Source of the DNA: Homoserinimonas sp. OAct 916
GTDB taxonomy: Bacteria; Actinomycetota; Actinomycetes; Actinomycetales; Microbacteriaceae
Reading direction: 5' to 3'
DNA: 64,000 nucleotides
Assembly: GCF_003260275.1 (NCBI RefSeq)
Contig: NZ_QJHB01000001.1
Span: forward strand, 434,001-498,000
In this document: in pieces, positions 44,801-53,958 of the stretch
Layout of the letters: every line of letters begins with the position of its first letter
How positions within the stretch are numbered: position 1 is the first letter of the stretch
The notes under the pieces: generated by a model
The model's database searches: none
Told to the model about the DNA's origin: nothing
The model's input: only the letters and a program-made list of their open reading frames with translations
Position numbers and translations under genes: made by a program

Positions 44801-46033
44801 GTGAGTACAGCCGCCCGCACCCCCGTGCGCGGAAAGCTCCTGCCACTGCTCGGCCCGGCAATGGTCGCCGGCGTCGCCTATCTCGACCCGGGGAACGTCG
44901 CCAGCAACATGACCGCCGGTGCCCAGTTCGGCTACCTCCTGGTCTGGGTGGTGGTGATCGCGAACCTGATGGCCTGGCTGATCCAGTACCTTTCCGCAAA
45001 GCTCGGTCTCGTCACGGGCGAGAGCCTGTCGGAAATTCTCGGTACGCGCATTCGCCACCGGTGGGCACGCCGCGCCTACTGGCTACAGGCAGAAGTGGTG
45101 GCCATGGCCACCGATATAGCCGAGGTGATCGGTGGGGCGGTGGCCCTTTACCTCCTCTTCGGCATTCCGCTGTTCTGGGGCGGGGTGATCACCGGTGCCG
45201 TCTCGGTCGTGGTGCTCAGCGTGCACAGTAGTCGCGGCGCCAAATCGTTCGAACGCGTCATCGCGACCATGTTGATCATCATGGCGATCGGTTTCACTGC
45301 GGGGCTCTTCGTCGAACCGCCGGATGCCGCCCAAACCGCGGCCGGCCTCATCCCCAGCTTCGACGGTGCGGGCTCGGTGCTGCTTGCAGCGTCGATCCTC
45401 GGTGCCACCGTCATGCCGCACGCGATCTACGCGCACTCAGCGCTCACCCGCGATCGGTTTGGAAAGGTGCCTGCTGTGCGGATTCCGCGGGTGCTGCTGG
45501 CGACCAGAGTGGATGTGACCGTCGCGCTGCTGATCGCCGGCACGGTGAACCTCGGCATGCTCTTGCTCGCGGCGACCGTCCTGCCCGGAATCGAGGGCAC
45601 TGACAGCCTTGAGGGCGCCTACGCTGCCATAGGTGCAGCATTGGGCCCGGTGATCGCAACCCTGTTCGCGGTGGCACTGCTCATCTCGGGGCTCGCCTCA
45701 ACCGCGGTTGGAGCCTATGCCGGAGCCGACATCATGCACGGCTTGGTCAAAGTGCAGATTTCACTCATCACCCGCCGGTTGATCGTGCTGATCCCCGCAC
45801 TGGTTATCCTGGGCGCCGGGCTCGACCCGACGTGGTCCCTGGTGCTCAGCCAGGTGATTCTGAGTTTCGGCATCCCCTTCGCCCTCATCCCCCTGGTCTT
45901 CCTGACCTCCAACAGCGCGCTACTGGGCGGGTCGGTCAATCGCTGGTACACGACCGCACTGGCGACGCTGGCCGCCGTCTTCCTGATCGCGCTCAACGTC
46001 GCCCTGCTCGTGTTGATCTTCACGGGTACCTGA
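44801..46033 (+). CDS. mntH: NRAMP-family divalent metal transporter
   Basis: This 410-residue transporter has eleven predicted helices and imports Mn(II) or Fe(II) with protons. The helix 1 motif is AYLDPGNVASNMTAGAQFGY (DPGN) and the helix 6 motif is GATVMPHAIYAHSAL (MPH), both metal-binding. The GTG start is accepted because the N-terminus fits the family; a weak AGGGG lies upstream. No convincing MntR or IdeR box was recognised nearby. It converges on the ABC exporter, with five bases between. Confidence 0.93.
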   Translation: MSTAARTPVRGKLLPLLGPAMVAGVAYLDPGNVASNMTAGAQFGYLLVWVVVIANLMAWLIQYLSAKLGLVTGESLSEILGTRIRHRWARRAYWLQAEVVAMATDIAEVIGGAVALYLLFGIPLFWGGVITGAVSVVVLSVHSSRGAKSFERVIATMLIIMAIGFTAGLFVEPPDAAQTAAGLIPSFDGAGSVLLAASILGATVMPHAIYAHSALTRDRFGKVPAVRIPRVLLATRVDVTVALLIAGTVNLGMLLLAATVLPGIEGTDSLEGAYAAIGAALGPVIATLFAVALLISGLASTAVGAYAGADIMHGLVKVQISLITRRLIVLIPALVILGAGLDPTWSLVLSQVILSFGIPFALIPLVFLTSNSALLGGSVNRWYTTALATLAAVFLIALNVALLVLIFTGT

Positions 46034-46038
46034 CCGGG

Positions 46039-47904
46039 TCACGTCTGGTCAACTGTCCCCGCGACGCGGGCCTGTTCCGAGTACAACTCGAAGTAGCGGC
46101 CACCGGCGGCAATAAGCTCGCGGTGAGTGCCGCTCTCCACCACCCGCCCGGCGTGCACCACGAAGATCACATCGGCTTCGACCACGGTCGACAGGCGGTG
46201 CGCAATCGCTATGGTGGTTCGCCCGCTGCTGGCCACCTCGAGCGCCCGCTGCACCACCCGTTCCGAGACCGAGTCGAGGGCACTGGTCGCCTCGTCGAGG
46301 ATCAGCACCTCCGGGTCTTTCAACAGCACGCGTGCAATCGCGATCCGTTGCTTCTCCCCACCGGACAGTCGGTAGCCGCGTTCGCCCACCAGCGTGTCGT
46401 AGCCGGCCGGGAACGATGCGATCGTCTCGTGGATGTTCGCCGCACGAGTCGCCTCCTCCACCTCGGCCATCGACGCCTCGGGCTTCGCATAGAGCAGATT
46501 GTCGCGAATGCTCGCGTGAAACAGGTAGGTCTCCTGGCTCACAATTCCGATGTGGGACAACAGCGACTCGTGTCGCAGGTCACGCACGTCCTCTCCGGCG
46601 AACAGGACCCGCCCCTCGCGTACATCGTAAAACCGGGGGATCAGGTAGGACACCGTCGTCTTACCCGCCCCGGAGGCACCGACGAACGCCACGAACTGCC
46701 CGGGTTCGATCACCAGTGAGACATCATGCAGTGCTGGAGCGGACTGCCCGTCGGCATCCGGATACGCGAACGTCACCCGGTCGAACTCGACCCTGCCAAG
46801 AGCCGGGGACGCAGAAACCTCCCGCGCATGAGGGGCGTCGGTGATGGCCGGAACGAGGTCGAGGTATTGAAAGATTCGGGCGAACAACGCGCCCGACGTC
46901 TGCAAGTCCAGTGCCACCCGCATCAGTCCGATCAGAGGAAACATGAGCCGGGCCTGCACGGTGGTGAACGCGACAATCGTCCCCATCGTCACGTCTGCAC
47001 CGCCGACGATCAGGTAGCCGGCGACGACATACACGATTGCCGGAATCACCGACATGAAGATGGTGACCAGCCCGAAGAACCACTGGCCGCTCATCTGCTG
47101 GCTCACCTGCAACCGGATCTGGTTGCGGTTCTCGGCGCTATAGCGGTCGATCTCGCCCCGCTGTCGGTTGAAGCTTTTGGCCAGGAGAATGCCCGACACG
47201 CTCAACGTCTCCTGGGTGATCGCCGTCATGTCCGACAGCGACTCCTGGGTCTTCGTGGCGATCCGTGCTCGCACCTGGCCGACCCGGCGTTGGGCGATCA
47301 CCAGGAAGGGCATCAGAATGACGGCAACCAGTGTGAGCTGTGGGCTGAGCAGGAGCATCGCCACGAGTGCGGCGATGACGGTCACGGTGTTGCCGAGAAC
47401 GCTGGACACCGTGTTCGTGAGCACACTGGCAACACCGCCGACGTCGTTGGCCAGACGAGACTGGATGACACCGGTCTTGGTGCTGGTGAAGAATGCGAGT
47501 TCCATGTGTTGCAGGTGGGTGAACAGTCGCACCCGCAACTGGCCCATCACCGTGTTGCCGACAGATGCGGTGAGGTAGGTCTGCCCGACACCCAACACCG
47601 CCGAGACAACCCAGATGATGACCATCAGTAACACGATCTGGATCAACCGCTCCAGATCGGGTGAGCCGCCGGACGGAAAGAGGCCTTCGTCAAACGCCTG
47701 CTGGGTCAGCAGCGGCGGCAGAACGCTGAGGCCCGCGCCGACGAGGACGATAATGCCGGTCAGTGCGAGCTTCAGCCTGTGTGGTTTGAACAACGCGCCG
47801 ATACGAGCCAGAAGGTGGGGCACCTTCGGGGCACTGGCGTTCAGCTCACGTTGCGCCCGTGCATCCCTGTCGGAGAGGCGCCCCGAGCCGCGCATGGAAG
47901 TCAT
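46039..47904 (-). CDS. ABC exporter (fused permease-ATPase)
   Basis: This 621-residue half-transporter has a six-helix membrane domain (residues about 40-340) followed by an ATPase domain. The ATPase domain has Walker A GASGAGKT, a Q-loop (IGIVSQETYLF), signature LSGGEKQRIAIARVL, Walker B VLILDEATSALD and H-loop AIAHRLS. It probably works as a homodimer exporting a lipid, peptide or drug; substrate is unknown. It is not in an obvious operon. Confidence 0.92.
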   Translation of the reverse strand: MTSMRGSGRLSDRDARAQRELNASAPKVPHLLARIGALFKPHRLKLALTGIIVLVGAGLSVLPPLLTQQAFDEGLFPSGGSPDLERLIQIVLLMVIIWVVSAVLGVGQTYLTASVGNTVMGQLRVRLFTHLQHMELAFFTSTKTGVIQSRLANDVGGVASVLTNTVSSVLGNTVTVIAALVAMLLLSPQLTLVAVILMPFLVIAQRRVGQVRARIATKTQESLSDMTAITQETLSVSGILLAKSFNRQRGEIDRYSAENRNQIRLQVSQQMSGQWFFGLVTIFMSVIPAIVYVVAGYLIVGGADVTMGTIVAFTTVQARLMFPLIGLMRVALDLQTSGALFARIFQYLDLVPAITDAPHAREVSASPALGRVEFDRVTFAYPDADGQSAPALHDVSLVIEPGQFVAFVGASGAGKTTVSYLIPRFYDVREGRVLFAGEDVRDLRHESLLSHIGIVSQETYLFHASIRDNLLYAKPEASMAEVEEATRAANIHETIASFPAGYDTLVGERGYRLSGGEKQRIAIARVLLKDPEVLILDEATSALDSVSERVVQRALEVASSGRTTIAIAHRLSTVVEADVIFVVHAGRVVESGTHRELIAAGGRYFELYSEQARVAGTVDQT

Positions 47905-47956
47905 GTCTGAACTTTATGCGATAGTCCGAACCATCCGCCTGGTGGTGGCCTGTGGA

Positions 47957-49336
47957 TCAGCCGCCGCCCTTGGGCCAGCTCTGATCGATCGCGGTCAGAG
48001 TGTCAGCGGTCGACTCCCCGTTGATCCAATCCATCATTCCCGCCCAGAACGAACCACTGCCCACCGAGGTGGGCATCAGGTCGGAGCCGTCGAACCGGAT
48101 AGTGGCCGAAGGGTTCTGGAGAAGTCTCATGCTGTCGGACAGAATGTCGCTGGAGGCCAGGGCCGGGTCGACCCCGCGGTTGGCCGAGACGACTCCACCG
48201 AGTTTCACCCTGGTCGACGCCCAATGCACGCTGGTGAGGTAGGTGTGCACTGATTGGGTGGCCGCGTCATCGTTGAAGGAGGCGACCAGGTCACCGCCGA
48301 CGATGAACGGAGCGGACTTTGCGGTGGTGCCCGGCATCAGGAATGCCCAAACATCGCCGTCCGGCGCAATCGTCACATCAGCATCTCCTCCGGTGTCCCA
48401 GAAGCCCTCGTAGAAGGAAGCCTGGTGGTAGAGCGAGCACTGACCGTCAAGAATCGGAAGCCCGGCTCCGGCAAACTCGGTGGTTGCGATTGACTTGACC
48501 CCGTCGAAGCCACCATTCACGAAATCTGGGTTCTTCAGGATCTCCCCCACGGAGTCGAGCGCACGCTCCACCGGCAGGGCGTTGAAGGGGAGCTCGTGAC
48601 TCACCCACTTGTCGTACACGGAGGCACCGGCCTGCCTCAGCAGCACATCTTCCAACCAGTCGGTTCCCGGCCACCCACTGGCATCGTTGGAGACGAACCC
48701 GTCACACCACGGCTTGTTTCGGCCCGCCTCTGCGATGGTCTGTGACAGGGTGAGCAACTCGTCCATGGTCTGGGGAACCTCGTAGCCATGGGCCTCGAAC
48801 TCGGCCGGGGAATACCAGATGTAACCCTTCACCGTCGACGTGAGTGGCGTGCCGAATGACTTCCCATCGACCGTCCCGAAATCGCTCCAGTACTCGTCCC
48901 ACGAATTGGAAACGTTCTCCACTGCTTTAGAGGGTGCGGGCACCAGAAACGCCGCATTCGCCATTGAAGTGACCAGTGAGGGCTGGGGGAAGATCGCGAG
49001 GTCGGGTGCGTTCTCCTCCTGTGCCTGGACCAGGATTCCGGTCGCGAAGTCCTTGCTGCCGATGTAGTCGACATTGATCCCGGTACAGGCCTCGAACTGA
49101 TCGAACGACACGTTGAGCAACTCCGCTTCCAGACCGAGCACGGCACCGCGGATGGTCACCCTGGTACCGGAGTCGAATGTTCCGTAGTCGCCGAGTTCGC
49201 TGCAGTCCACTTTGGGCACCGCACTCTCAGACGTGGTCGCCTGTTCCGACGAGGTGGAGCAGCCGCTGAGTACCAGACCGGCGAGCGCCAGTGCTGCACC
49301 CGCGAGTACGGCGCCGTGGCGCGCTCCTTTATGCAT
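47957..49336 (-). CDS. Sugar ABC transporter substrate-binding lipoprotein (orphan)
   Basis: This 459-residue family 1 solute-binding lipoprotein has a signal peptide ending in lipobox LSGC. The body contains DLAIFPQPSLVTSMANAAFL and VKGYIWYSPAEFEAHGYEVP, typical of oligosaccharide binders. It shares the PDxAxxPQPxL block and overall plan with the binding protein at 53959-55299, but no permease genes adjoin it. It may use the permeases encoded 3 kb away or be a remnant. It lies downstream of the rplL terminator, on the same strand. Confidence 0.88.
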   Translation of the reverse strand: MHKGARHGAVLAGAALALAGLVLSGCSTSSEQATTSESAVPKVDCSELGDYGTFDSGTRVTIRGAVLGLEAELLNVSFDQFEACTGINVDYIGSKDFATGILVQAQEENAPDLAIFPQPSLVTSMANAAFLVPAPSKAVENVSNSWDEYWSDFGTVDGKSFGTPLTSTVKGYIWYSPAEFEAHGYEVPQTMDELLTLSQTIAEAGRNKPWCDGFVSNDASGWPGTDWLEDVLLRQAGASVYDKWVSHELPFNALPVERALDSVGEILKNPDFVNGGFDGVKSIATTEFAGAGLPILDGQCSLYHQASFYEGFWDTGGDADVTIAPDGDVWAFLMPGTTAKSAPFIVGGDLVASFNDDAATQSVHTYLTSVHWASTRVKLGGVVSANRGVDPALASSDILSDSMRLLQNPSATIRFDGSDLMPTSVGSGSFWAGMMDWINGESTADTLTAIDQSWPKGGG

Positions 49337-49536
49337 CCGATTTCCCCTCGTGGCGTGACGTGACGCCGTATTCTCTGCTGGGCGAAGCCGCCGGGCAGTC
49401 CCCTGAGCTCACGTTAGTCATCATGAGCGTTGTTCACCAGCGCGTAAACGCCCCCAACCCTAGTGTCATTTTACGTGCGATCACCCATCGTCCATCGTGG
49501 TCTTCCGGCTCGGACGGGAGGGTTTCGCCACGAAGA

Positions 49537-49570
49537 GACGCCGCCTCACCGATTGTGGTGAGACGGCGCC
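49537..49570 (-). terminator. Hairpin terminator after rplL
   Basis: Arms GGCGCCGTCTCACC and GGTGAGGCGGCGTC (minus strand) pair over 14 positions with few mismatches around a six-base loop, 35 bases past the rplL stop. There is no strong U-run, as is often the case in actinobacteria. Confidence 0.65.
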
Positions 49571-49604
49571 TGCCCACGATTTCTCGCGGTTGGTGAATCG
49601 AGTG

Positions 49605-49988
49605 TTACTTGAGGGTAACCGTTGCGCCGGCGGCCTCGAGCTGAGCCTTGGCCTTCTCGGCGGTCTCCTTGTTGGCGCCCTCGAGGACGGCCTTCGGCGC
49701 GCCGTCGACGACAGCCTTCGCCTCGCCCAGTCCGAGGCTGGTCAGCGCACGAACCTCCTTGATGACCTGGATCTTCTTCTCGCCGGCAGCCTCGAGGATG
49801 ACGTCGAAGGAGTCCTTCTCTTCCACTTCCTCGGCCGGGGCGGCTCCGCCACCCACAGCGGCAGCGGCGACGGGGGCCGCAGCGGTGACCTCGAAGACCT
49901 CTTCGAACTTCTTGACGAAGTCGTTGAGCTCGATGAGCGTCAGTTCCTTGAATGCTTCAATAAGCTCGTCGTTTGACAGCTTTGCCAT
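49605..49988 (-). CDS. rplL: 50S ribosomal protein L7/L12
   Basis: This 127-residue ribosomal stalk protein recruits translation factors. It begins [20 protein letters not shown] with an N-terminal dimerisation domain, then an Ala/Gly hinge ([15 protein letters not shown]) and the factor-binding C-terminal domain ([20 protein letters not shown]). It is encoded after rplJ with a 99-base gap and ends at a hairpin. The normal length makes it a reliable anchor. Confidence 0.98.
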   Translation of the reverse strand: MAKLSNDELIEAFKELTLIELNDFVKKFEEVFEVTAAAPVAAAAVGGGAAPAEEVEEKDSFDVILEAAGEKKIQVIKEVRALTSLGLGEAKAVVDGAPKAVLEGANKETAEKAKAQLEAAGATVTLK

Positions 49989-50087
49989 GATGTTTCTCCT
50001 CGTGAATGTAATGCGTGGTGTCGCTTGGGGTATGACGTATGTGTCTCAGTTTCGAGACAGCTCGTAGCAGTGTGCTAATGCTCTGTG

Positions 50088-50603
50088 CTACTGCGCGGAT
50101 TCCTGCTTCTCACGCAACGCGTCGACGGTGCGAACCGCCTTCGACAGCGGGGCGTTGAACAGGTATGCGGCACCGAACAACGACGCCTTGAAGGCGCCGG
50201 CCAGCTTGGCCAGCAGCACCTCCCGGGTTTCGAGATCGGCGAGCTTGGTGACCTCTTCTGCGGTCAGGGGGTTACCGTCGAAGTAACCACCCTTGATCAC
50301 AAGCAGAGGATTTGCCTTGGCAAAGTCACGCATCGACTTGGCCACGGTGACGGGGTCACCGTGGACGAAAGCGATTCCAGAAGGCCCGACGAGCTCGTCG
50401 TCGAACGATGAGATTCCGGCCTGGTTGGCCGCGATCTTGGTCAGCGTGTTCTTTACCACGGCGTAGGTTGCGTCGGCACTGATGCTCGTGCGCAGTTCGT
50501 TCAACTGGGCAACAGTGAGTCCGCGGTACTCGGTCAGCAGTACGGCAGTCGAGTTCTCAAAGTGACCTTTGAGTTCGGCTACCGCGGCTTCCTTGTTCGC
50601 CAT
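50088..50603 (-). CDS. rplJ: 50S ribosomal protein L10
   Basis: This 171-residue protein anchors L7/L12 dimers to the ribosome and autoregulates its operon. The N-terminus is [20 protein letters not shown], followed by [21 protein letters not shown] lies six bases before the ATG at 50603. A leader with a U-tailed hairpin precedes it (50604-50819). Confidence 0.97.
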   Translation of the reverse strand: MANKEAAVAELKGHFENSTAVLLTEYRGLTVAQLNELRTSISADATYAVVKNTLTKIAANQAGISSFDDELVGPSGIAFVHGDPVTVAKSMRDFAKANPLLVIKGGYFDGNPLTAEEVTKLADLETREVLLAKLAGAFKASLFGAAYLFNAPLSKAVRTVDALREKQESAQ

Positions 50604-50819
50604 GGCGCTCCTTGAATAGATGTGCGCGCGTCGCGGATGCGACGTGCAGCCGGGGCCCGTGGTCTTCACGCAATAAAAAAGCTCCGACGCAAGGGCCGGA
50701 GCAGTCTGACCGCACTCACAAGCGCGGATCTCATCACTTCAACACCTGCGCGGGCCTCGCTTACGCGAAACTTCGGCGGATACTCCATGCGGAACATCCA
50801 CGACCAGCGGTCTTTGGCT
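50604..50819 (-). ncRNA. L10 leader (rplJ-rplL autoregulatory 5' UTR)
   Basis: The 339 bases between rplJ and the divergent nitroreductase gene hold an rplJ leader. A possible promoter (TTGCGC at 50850-50855, TAACCT at 50826-50831 on the minus strand) precedes a stretch with AAGACCGCTGG, resembling the L10-binding kink-turn of L10 leaders. A U-tailed hairpin then lies just upstream of the rplJ start. In known L10 leaders free L10 (with L12) binds the RNA and favours termination. Assignment is by position and pattern. Nothing else is visible between 50832 and 50942. Confidence 0.7.
50674..50702 (-). terminator. Attenuator terminator in the L10 leader
   Basis: GCTCCG and CGGAGC arms around a ten-base loop are followed on the minus strand by TTTTTTA. 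This is the only classic U-tailed intrinsic terminator recognised in the window, and it lies upstream of rplJ, as expected for attenuation. Confidence 0.8.
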
Positions 50820-50942
50820 CAGATCAGGTTACGTGATGCGAGGCTGCTCGCGCAACTCGTGGCATCGGAGAGATGGCCGCCGTCTGAGGGGCTCGCGCGA
50901 TCATTGGCGGAAAAGCCTGTCGGCGCGCAGCAGAATGGGCAC

Positions 50943-51473
50943 ATGTCCTTCATCGTGCGCAGCGTGCGCCACGCCATTGCGCCCCTGACCCGTACGCGGC
51001 CTTTTCGTCGCATCGCCCCTGTGGCCCTTCCTCCTCTGGAGCGGGGACTGAGGCTGGTCAGTGGTGGGCGGCTCCAGGTGAGCGGTCTGCTCGTGCCCTC
51101 TCTGGTGCTCCACTCGATCGGGGCGCGCACCGGTATCGAACGCGATACCTCATTGATGTATACGCCAGATGGCGCCGGTAACGCCATAGTGGCCGCGACC
51201 AGCTTCGCGCGTGAGAAACATCCTGCCTGGAGCTACAACCTCATGGCCAATCCGAACGCCGCAATCACCGTGCGGGGGCATCGCCAGCAAGTTCGTGCGA
51301 CCCTGTTGACCAAGGAAGAACGCGAATCGATGTGGCGACGGATCGAAAAACAGTGGCCGGGGTACCGCTCGTACGAACGAGAATCAGGGCGCACCGTGCG
51401 GCTGTTCCGGCTCGAGCCTTTTGGCGATTGTGGCGAATTGCCCCCCAGCAGCACGCCGTCCCAGGTCTCGTAG
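50943..51473 (+). CDS. F420-dependent nitroreductase-like protein (Ddn family)
   Basis: This 176-residue split-barrel protein is of the deazaflavin-dependent nitroreductase family. The diagnostic run is HPAWSYNLMANPNAAITVRG followed by HRQQVRATLL, with an upstream GARTGIERDTSLMY strand. Family members use reduced coenzyme F420 to reduce quinones or nitro compounds. No F420 synthesis genes are in the window. It is divergent from the rplJ leader. The 196 bases to the next gene hold only small hairpins (51521-51537 and 51599-51613), and no gene is seen there. Confidence 0.88.
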   Translation: MSFIVRSVRHAIAPLTRTRPFRRIAPVALPPLERGLRLVSGGRLQVSGLLVPSLVLHSIGARTGIERDTSLMYTPDGAGNAIVAATSFAREKHPAWSYNLMANPNAAITVRGHRQQVRATLLTKEERESMWRRIEKQWPGYRSYERESGRTVRLFRLEPFGDCGELPPSSTPSQVS

Positions 51474-51669
51474 TCTTTTTCACCTCAGGCACCGCATCGC
51501 TGCGCTCTACGTCTGGCGTGGGCGACCAGCAGTCGCCGCTCTGACGAAACGAGGTAGCTCCGAGACGACTACTTTCGGGGCCCCCTGTGGCGTTATGTCG
51601 CTAGTCGTTAGCGCGGGCTACGTGCGTCGACGAACCACAAGTCTACGAGAGCCGTCATTTCGGTACCCA

Positions 51670-52551
51670 CTACTTGGTGGAACCGGCCAACAGCGCTGAG
51701 ACGAAATAGCGCTGGAAGGCGAAGAACACGATCAACGGGATGATCATCGACAGAAACGCCCCCGCTGAGAGGATGTCTATGTTCGCGCCGAACTGCCGCA
51801 ACTGGCTCTGAATGGCGACCGTGATCGGCTGACTGGTGGCGTTGGTGAAGATCAGGGCGACAAGCATGTCGTTCCAGACCCAAAGAAACTGGAAGATCGC
51901 GAGGGAGGCGATCGCGGGCATTCCCAGGGGCAGAATGATGCGGCTGAAAATACGCCACTCGCTGGCCCCGTCCAGCCTGGCCGCCTCCAGCAACTCCCCC
52001 GGCACCTGGGTGAAGAAGTTGCGCAGGAGAAAGATGGCGAACGGCAGACCATACGCGGTGTGGAATATGATCACCCCGAGGATCGATCCGAACAGCCCGA
52101 TGCTGCCGTAGAGTTTCGCGATGGGAATCAGCGAGACCTGCAACGGCACCGCGAGCAACACGATCACAGCGACCAGAAGCCAGTCCCGTCCCGGAAAACG
52201 GATCCACGCGAACGCGTAACCGGCGAGCGAACCGATGATGACCACAGCCGCCGTTGCGGGCAGGGTGATCGCAATCGTGTTCACGAACGAACCCATGAAC
52301 TGGGAGTTGGAGAGCAGGTTGGTGTAGTTGTCGACAGTCAGTTGAGCAGGTCGGGTGAACACGGTCCACCAACCGGTCTGGCTGTTGTCGACCGAATTGC
52401 GCAGTGAAGACAGCGCAAGGCCGATGGAGGGCACCAGCCAGAAAACGGCGACGATCACCAGAACGATATTGACCACGCCGCGGCCGAAGAAGTCCAGGAT
52501 GCGCCCGGCCGCTCCGCGCTTGGCGGTCACTATCCCGGCCGGCGCGGTCAC
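51670..52551 (-). CDS. Sugar ABC transporter permease, MalG type
   Basis: This 293-residue permease has six predicted helices and the EAA loop LLEAARLDGASEWRIFSRII followed by LPLGMPAIASLAIFQFLWVW, typical of carbohydrate uptake permeases. It starts four bases inside the end of the MalF-like gene. No dedicated ATPase gene is adjacent; a shared MsiK-like ATPase elsewhere is usual in actinobacteria. Confidence 0.92.
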   Translation of the reverse strand: MTAPAGIVTAKRGAAGRILDFFGRGVVNIVLVIVAVFWLVPSIGLALSSLRNSVDNSQTGWWTVFTRPAQLTVDNYTNLLSNSQFMGSFVNTIAITLPATAAVVIIGSLAGYAFAWIRFPGRDWLLVAVIVLLAVPLQVSLIPIAKLYGSIGLFGSILGVIIFHTAYGLPFAIFLLRNFFTQVPGELLEAARLDGASEWRIFSRIILPLGMPAIASLAIFQFLWVWNDMLVALIFTNATSQPITVAIQSQLRQFGANIDILSAGAFLSMIIPLIVFFAFQRYFVSALLAGSTK

Positions 52552-53915
52552 TGTTCCCGCTCCATCTTGAACCGACGCACGTTGATGATCATGAAGGGCA
52601 GCACGAGTACCAGGAGCAGGATCGCGAGAGCACTACCGAGGCCCTGGTCGTTGCCGCCGCCGAAAGAAACCGTCCACAGCTGCACCGCGATCACCGTCGC
52701 GTCTGGAAGCGACGAACCGGGAGGAATGACATAGACCAGATCAAAGATCTTCAGCACATTGATGATCAGGGTTATGAACACGACAATCAGCACGGGCATC
52801 AGCAACGGCGCCGTGATGCGCCGGAACACCTGCCACTCGTTCGCACCGTCCACCCGGGCAGCCTCCTGCAGGGAGATATCCATGGCTGAGAGCCCGGATG
52901 CGATCATCACCATCGAGAAACCGGCCCAGATCCAGACGTAGGAAAGGATGATCACCGCGGTCACCAGCGTCGGCCCCAGCCACGAGATCCCCGAATAGCC
53001 CTGGCTGAAGTTCGACGCCGGCAGGGTCACGATGTAGCTCCCGCTCGAGGTCGGAGAGTTGATCGTGTAGGTCCCATCATCCGCAGCCACTGCGGATGCG
53101 ACGACAGCGCCGTGAGTGTCGACGACCTCCACCGTCACCCCGGGCAACCCCATCTTGCCGTCCCCGATGGTGCCCGGTGTGCCGCCGCCACCGGGCACGA
53201 AGTCCAACCAGACGGTGCCGGTTATCTGGTTGGCAGCCGGCGTTTCAGCGGCCACTGCGGGCTTTGCAGTGCCCGGCAATGTGCTGGTCTGCAACCCGAC
53301 CAGAGGGAAGTTCTGCACCGACCCCACCGCCACCGTGGCCTGGCTTTGGATCTCGCCGTCGGATGCGACAGTCAAGGTGGAGTCCGAACCGGGACGCGCA
53401 CCGGGGTAGGAGGCGCCGGGAGAGAAGGCGTCATGAACTGCCACCAGCCCGGCGTTCACCGCGCCAAGGTTGGGATCCTCCTGAAACAGGGTGCGAAAGA
53501 TCACGCCCGAGGCGACCATGGAGATGGCCATCGGCATGAAGACGATCAGTTTGAACGCGGTCGCCCATTTGATGCGGTTCATCAACACGGCGAAGATCAG
53601 GCCGAGCACCGTGCACGTGACCGGTGCGACGATCACCCAGATGATGTTGTTGCGAATCGAGATGAAGGTTGCCGGGTCGGTGAACATGGTGACGTAGTTC
53701 TGGCCGCCGATGAAGTTGACACCGCTGGCATCGAACATCGAGCGCCACAACGAATAGACGACTGGGTAGGCGACCAGCACCCCCAGCAACACCAGTGCCG
53801 GTGCCATGAAGATGAGCGCGGTTATCAGCCTTCGACGACCGGGTGCGTGGTGGGGAGGGCGCTTTGCGCTCTCCCCACCACGCGGGGTCACCCGAACCGT
53901 ATGACTGGTGGACAT
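52548..53915 (-). CDS. Sugar ABC transporter permease, MalF type, with inserted SdrD/CNA-B-like domain
   Basis: This 455-residue permease is longer than the usual 290-330. Residues about 30-145 and 310-455 form the normal permease core, with the EAA loop SLQEAARVDGANEWQVFRRI. Between them, residues about 155-305 form an extracytoplasmic insert. Its latter half reads as a prealbumin-like beta-domain: NQITGTVWLDFV, GLPGVTVEVVDTHGAVVAS, DDGTYTINSP and SYIVTLP. These are patterns of SdrD_B/CNA-B or carboxypeptidase-regulatory domains. The insert may contact the binding protein, the sugar or the wall. It overlaps the MalG-type gene by four bases. Confidence 0.9.
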   Translation of the reverse strand: MSTSHTVRVTPRGGESAKRPPHHAPGRRRLITALIFMAPALVLLGVLVAYPVVYSLWRSMFDASGVNFIGGQNYVTMFTDPATFISIRNNIIWVIVAPVTCTVLGLIFAVLMNRIKWATAFKLIVFMPMAISMVASGVIFRTLFQEDPNLGAVNAGLVAVHDAFSPGASYPGARPGSDSTLTVASDGEIQSQATVAVGSVQNFPLVGLQTSTLPGTAKPAVAAETPAANQITGTVWLDFVPGGGGTPGTIGDGKMGLPGVTVEVVDTHGAVVASAVAADDGTYTINSPTSSGSYIVTLPASNFSQGYSGISWLGPTLVTAVIILSYVWIWAGFSMVMIASGLSAMDISLQEAARVDGANEWQVFRRITAPLLMPVLIVVFITLIINVLKIFDLVYVIPPGSSLPDATVIAVQLWTVSFGGGNDQGLGSALAILLLVLVLPFMIINVRRFKMEREQ

Positions 53916-53958
53916 GCGGTCGTCTCCTGTTACCCGGCCACCGGGTCTCCCCCGTCAT

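Noticed and set aside
51474-51669. Possible RNA gene in the gap after the nitroreductase gene
   Set aside because: Only short hairpins (51521-51537, 51599-51613) between convergent genes; no promoter, U-tail or tRNA pattern.
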